This document shows positions 41,687-45,266 of a stretch of 45,266 nucleotides of DNA, in pieces; position 1 is the stretch's first letter, and each line of letters starts with the position of its first letter. The notes beneath the pieces are model-generated. The model saw nothing but the letters and a program-made list of their open reading frames with translations, was not told the origin of the DNA and ran no database searches. The DNA is from Bacteroidales bacterium (GTDB lineage: Bacteria; Bacteroidota; Bacteroidia; Bacteroidales; Muribaculaceae), in assembly GCA_900770215.1 (NCBI GenBank), contig CAAGJW010000054.1, positions 1 through 45,266 on the forward strand, written 5' to 3'. Position numbers and translations under genes: made by a program.

Positions 41687-44521
41687 TCACTTGGCGACAA
41701 GCTTGCCCTTGTAAATGTAGATGCCACCGGCGGGATTGAGCACTCTGCGTCCCTGCAAGTCGTAGAAATGCGGGTCGGACTCGGCACCGGGCTGCGCCGT
41801 GACATTGACAATGCCGTTGGTGATGTTAAAGAACTTGCCCCAATAGGTGTCGGCCTTGTAGGCCTCGACGCCACCGTTGGGAAGCACAATTTCACACAGG
41901 GTGTCGCTCGTGTCGGCAAACGGGTCGGCACTGGCTGCGGGAGGCGTTGCCACGGGCGAGACGATGCGCCTAAGTGAGGACGAGCTCAGCGAGTTCTCTC
42001 CCAGCCGGGCAATGGCCTTCGACAGCCTGACCTCGCTGAGCGAAGTGCCCTCAAAGGCGAAGTCGCCCACGCGTGTCACCACCTGCGGCAGGCTGTAGCT
42101 GCCCGAGAGGGCGGCAGGATAATAGAGGATGGCCGATTCCGACATGAGCAGACCCGTGACCGTGAGCACGACTTTGGAAATCTGCGTGGGCGCAGTGGTG
42201 AGGAAGGTGACCGACTGTGCATCGCCCGTCCACGTCGTTGAGGTCAGGGTTCCCTCTTGGGCCGTCAAGTGAAATTTGGGTGCAGTAAACTCCATGTGCT
42301 TTATCTTGCAACCGTCGGGGACCGAGAAGGTGAGTTTCCCGCCCTGATAGGTGCGCAAGGTGACATCGGAGGCGCCTTGCCACAACCGTGCCGGCAGGCT
42401 GCCGTTTTCAAACTCCAGGGTCACGCCCTCTTGCACGATGGGCGCCTTGATGTTGCCGGCATTGTTCTGCCCCGAGAAGTTGGACGACACGGGCAAGCCC
42501 CAAGGATTGGCATTGAAGTCGAAGGTGACGTGACCCTCGATCGACGACACATCGTCCATCCCATAGGCGTCACTGCGGGTGAACAACGCTCCGTCGATGC
42601 TCTGATAGGTGGCATTCTCCTCGTCTACATCCACGGCACTCAACTTGGCACTGTGACGGAAGGCGCCGGGCGCTATACTGTCGACACTGGCAGGTATCGA
42701 CACCTTGGTCAGGTCGGGACACTTGGCAAACGCCCCTGTCGACACGGCCGTCACCTTGTAGGTTTTCTCATCGCGCTCGAAGGTGGCAGGCAGCACCACC
42801 GCGCCGGCATAGGCTCCGTCCTGCTTGGGCAGCACCGTCCACTGCTTCTCGCCCAGGTATTGCAACGTGAGATCACCGGCTTGGGTTACGTCGCCCACCT
42901 GATAAGGCACTGGCTTGCCGTTGACTTCCATGAAGTTGAACGACACACTGCCGTCCTGGTTTTTCACCACGCGATAGAAGGGGGCATCGAGGCATTGCTG
43001 CCCGTAGAGCGGCAAGGCATCAAGGTGGTCGACGCCGTTGCCGAAGAGGTTCTCCTGCGCGGCACTCGACTGCAACTGCGACTGGTCGGCCGTGACAATG
43101 TGGGCCCGCTTCAGGTCTTGCACGTTGTTGAGCACGTTGCGCATCCACTCAACCGGGTCGTAGGTGAAGTGGCTCACCATCAAGCCCTGCCCAAACACGT
43201 GGCCTTCTTTGTCGGTGTGGGGATACCAGGTATCGGGGTTGCGGTTTTCGAGTATGAAATATTCCTTGCTGTCTTTCGGGTTCCTGATGAGCACAGCCAT
43301 GTCCTTGTCCTTCATGCTGGCAGGATAGAGGGTCACCGTCTGCGCCCCGGTTATTTCCTTGATGTCGAGCCAGCCCAGATAGGAACGCTCATAGGCGGTG
43401 TAGCCTATGGGCGAACGGCCGTCGTTGACATAGGCTCCGGCATCCATGATCGACCAGTAGCCGAAGGGGTCGTCCTTGCGGTAGTTGTAGTCGGTGCAGT
43501 AGAAGTCGGGCAGGCCCAGCGCGTGACCAAACTCGTGGCAAAACACGCCCATGCCCATGAGCGTGCCATCCTCGAAGAGCTCGTTGCCCACAAAAAATGA
43601 GTTGAAATACACACCGCTCATCTCCTCGTTGATGTCGACCTCGCAGGGCCATATCAAGTTGGCATTGGCCGTGGTGTGCGGCTCGGTAGCCTCGCCCCGG
43701 CCGGCATAAAGGATGCTCACCAGCTGCACAGCCCCCTGCTTGTCTTTGAAAGGAGTGAAATCTACCCCTTGGGCCACGGCAGCCGCAACGGCATCGCGCA
43801 CAAGGCCCTCGACATCGGTGTCGAACCCATAGGAGTTGTTGGCACCGTAGTCCTTGTAGCTCTTAGCGAGCGCGACCTTGGCCACCACGGTGAACGTGGG
43901 CTCAAACATGCCCCGACTTTGCGACACAAAATAGTCCTTGACCGAGCCCACGCAATACTGTTCCTCCTGGTAGCCTGGGGCGTTGTAGAAACGCGTCATC
44001 TTTTCTTGCGTCGTGGTCGAGGCAAACTTGGCATCGCTGAACTCAACCATAATGACCGGAATTGCAGGCTTACCCAGGCTCACCACCGAGCCCTCAGAAG
44101 GCACGTTGTATTTTCCCAGTCCATCCTGGGTTGAGGCCACGATCGTCTTCCGCGGGACGCGACGCATGGGGTTGCGCTGGCTTGCCATCGCATTGAGCTG
44201 TGCCAGATGTTCCTCGACAGGATGCTCTTGCAGAAACCGAGTTTCGGCCTCGTCGCGGTGCTCGGGGTCGTGAGCCAGCACAGACGATGCCACAAGCTGG
44301 TCGCCGTTGAGCACAGCATAGAAGAAATTGTCGTGCTGGTCGCGCACAACAATCTTGCCGTCGGTTGTAGTGAAGAAAGCCACACGGCCATCGCCATGGG
44401 CCGTGACAGTGACGCTTGTACCATCGCTTTGCATGACTGTTCTTGCTTTGGGCAACGGACGAATGGCAAACATCATGACCGAACAAAGCATAAAACAGAA
44501 AATAAATAGCAGTTTTTTCAT
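41687..44521 (-). CDS. Secreted M6 family metalloprotease with BspA-type repeats and C-terminal sorting-type tag
   Basis: A 944-residue exported zinc protease. The signal peptide is MKKLLFIFCFMLCSVMMFA. A propeptide-like region leads to the M6 catalytic domain (VIMVEFSDAKF onward) with the zinc motif HEFGHALGLPDFY; HEFGH is residues 329-333. After about residue 560 there are BspA/LRR_5 units (VSTGAFAKCPDLTKVSIPAS; VGDFAFEGTSLSEVRLS) split by a beta-rich insert. The final residues (YDLQGRRVLNPAGGIYIYKG, ending KLVAK) resemble a type IX sorting tag. The ATG at 44521 begins the signal peptide; a TTG five codons earlier is less likely. It is probably co-transcribed with the lipoprotein gene. The substrate is unknown. 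Confidence 0.9.
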   Translation of the reverse strand: MKKLLFIFCFMLCSVMMFAIRPLPKARTVMQSDGTSVTVTAHGDGRVAFFTTTDGKIVVRDQHDNFFYAVLNGDQLVASSVLAHDPEHRDEAETRFLQEHPVEEHLAQLNAMASQRNPMRRVPRKTIVASTQDGLGKYNVPSEGSVVSLGKPAIPVIMVEFSDAKFASTTTQEKMTRFYNAPGYQEEQYCVGSVKDYFVSQSRGMFEPTFTVVAKVALAKSYKDYGANNSYGFDTDVEGLVRDAVAAAVAQGVDFTPFKDKQGAVQLVSILYAGRGEATEPHTTANANLIWPCEVDINEEMSGVYFNSFFVGNELFEDGTLMGMGVFCHEFGHALGLPDFYCTDYNYRKDDPFGYWSIMDAGAYVNDGRSPIGYTAYERSYLGWLDIKEITGAQTVTLYPASMKDKDMAVLIRNPKDSKEYFILENRNPDTWYPHTDKEGHVFGQGLMVSHFTYDPVEWMRNVLNNVQDLKRAHIVTADQSQLQSSAAQENLFGNGVDHLDALPLYGQQCLDAPFYRVVKNQDGSVSFNFMEVNGKPVPYQVGDVTQAGDLTLQYLGEKQWTVLPKQDGAYAGAVVLPATFERDEKTYKVTAVSTGAFAKCPDLTKVSIPASVDSIAPGAFRHSAKLSAVDVDEENATYQSIDGALFTRSDAYGMDDVSSIEGHVTFDFNANPWGLPVSSNFSGQNNAGNIKAPIVQEGVTLEFENGSLPARLWQGASDVTLRTYQGGKLTFSVPDGCKIKHMEFTAPKFHLTAQEGTLTSTTWTGDAQSVTFLTTAPTQISKVVLTVTGLLMSESAILYYPAALSGSYSLPQVVTRVGDFAFEGTSLSEVRLSKAIARLGENSLSSSSLRRIVSPVATPPAASADPFADTSDTLCEIVLPNGGVEAYKADTYWGKFFNITNGIVNVTAQPGAESDPHFYDLQGRRVLNPAGGIYIYKGKLVAK

Positions 44522-44893
44522 TGTAATTGGGTTCAAATAGGTTTAAATTTGTTTAATAGACGCAAATATAAAGCATATTTTTAATAATCCATTTCCAACC
44601 CCTCAATGTTTAAAATTATTAACATTTACGTCTCAAGAATTATTTCTCGCGCGACTTTAAGGTGAATTTCAGACACAAACACGTTCTCGGTCGTTAAATA
44701 TTTTAACATTGCATTTCGGCATGGCATGGGCAAGCCCTGGACCAAGACGGGCTGGCTGCTCATGGTGGGTAAAGTTCACAGCTCTTTCATTTAAAACAAA
44801 AAACAGGCCATAGTGCCCCTTACCCGCTCCGAGGGGGAGCAGGCGAAGGTTGTGTAGACTGTGTGTGTCACTTCTTTAGATGTGAGCCAAAAT
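44522..44893. other. 372-base region between the M6 protease gene and the transposase remnant
   Basis: It contains the leftward -7 box at 44563-44570 and an AT-rich upstream segment. Near 44826-44846 is a small GCTCC/GGAGC dyad without a T tract. No gene was recognised. Confidence 0.6.
44563..44570 (-). promoter_or_regulatory. Candidate -7 box for the M6 protease gene
   Basis: The leftward strand reads TATATTTG, matching TAnnTTTG, 42 bases before the ATG at 44521. Confidence 0.5.
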
Positions 44894-45247
44894 TCAGAAA
44901 TTTGTCATTTCTGCGCCATGAAGCGCTTTAAATTGGCAAAGCTCCATCTCGTTGCTCTTTTCCTGGCATGCCTCAGTGGCCAGGGTGATGCCGGATGTGG
45001 GCGAGTATGCCGACACGACATCGCGTCTGCGTCCGTTCTTCTGCACAGTGCCCCGCATTGCCTTGCCGTCAACACAGATCACGTCCGAGTCAGACCTGCC
45101 TTTGGGCTTGTCCTGCTGGAACAAATCCATAAGCTTGCACATCTGCTCTTCCAGCTTCAGCTCGTCTATCACCTGGCTGACTCGGCAGAGCGTCGCCTCC
45201 GATGGCACCCCGCGGAGGAGCATCCCCATTTTGTGGAATTTTCCCAT
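44894..45247 (-). pseudogene. ISAs1-type transposase remnant
   Basis: A 117-codon frame with the ISAs1-family pattern: RGVPSEATLCRVSQVID (the GIPSHDT region), VICVDGKAMRGT with the first DDE aspartate, then RRRDVVSAYSPTSGITLATE and EKSNEM. Full ISAs1 transposases are about 370 residues. Here the frame is closed by TAA just upstream of the ATG within the window, and homology stops after EKSNEME, giving an unrelated tail. Both ends of the protein are therefore missing, and the later catalytic acidic residues are absent. It is a decayed insertion sequence fragment unless a frameshifted N-terminus continues past the right edge. Confidence 0.75.
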
Positions 45248-45266
45248 TTTTCCTGATTTTTAAGAA

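Noticed and set aside
44826..44846. GC-rich dyad GCTCC/GGAGC as an insertion sequence end or terminator
   Set aside because: Five-base stem, no T tract and no matching inverted repeat elsewhere in the window.

Overview
The window looks like chromosomal DNA from a gut-type Bacteroidales bacterium, most likely Muribaculaceae-like; the family is an inference. Supporting signs are repeated Bacteroidetes promoter boxes of the form TAnnTTTG (several with TTTG about 20 bases upstream), a hybrid two-component regulator, an Oar/SusC-type TonB-dependent receptor, GldE, BspA-type leucine-rich repeats, C-terminal tags resembling type IX sorting domains, and DUF4286-RuvC and DUF6056 families. No tRNA, rRNA or CRISPR array was seen. 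Both edges carry insertion sequence remnants: an IS66 tnpB start on the left and a broken ISAs1-type transposase on the right.

Layout. Positions 1-3916 run leftward: fructose-bisphosphate aldolase, a PurF-like phosphoribosyltransferase that has lost its glutaminase cysteine, and a secreted phosphodiesterase. At 4274-7102 is a hybrid sensor kinase/response regulator/AraC protein with a TPR sensor. It is followed by an 846-base stretch with a terminator, a duplicated 16-base motif and one possible small gene. The 7949-14987 block encodes four secreted proteins: a BspA-type protein ending in a two-repeat dockerin-like module, two paralogues with cohesin-like N-terminal domains and almost identical C-terminal tags, and one unknown protein. 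This block is the best candidate for an uncharacterised system, a possible cohesin-dockerin surface assembly next to a dedicated regulator.

From 15000 to 19298 genes run leftward: ruvC with its DUF4286 partner, and two tandem DUF6056 membrane proteins with GT-C-like architecture. From 19743 genes run rightward: an orphan TonB-dependent receptor with a long structured leader, then gldE, a phosphopantetheinyl transferase, a C69 dipeptidase and a DUF3108 protein. Next is an export operon (TolC, HlyD and two ABC-2 permeases) with no ATPase gene. Housekeeping genes follow: a YciH/SUI1 factor, an AddA-like helicase-nuclease, argS and a Bax inhibitor-1 family protein. The last of these is preceded by a near-perfect sigma-54 promoter. 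The right end holds a leftward pair, a secreted M6 metalloprotease and a lipoprotein with a PL29-type N-terminal region.

All family assignments come from reading motifs by eye; no database search was run.
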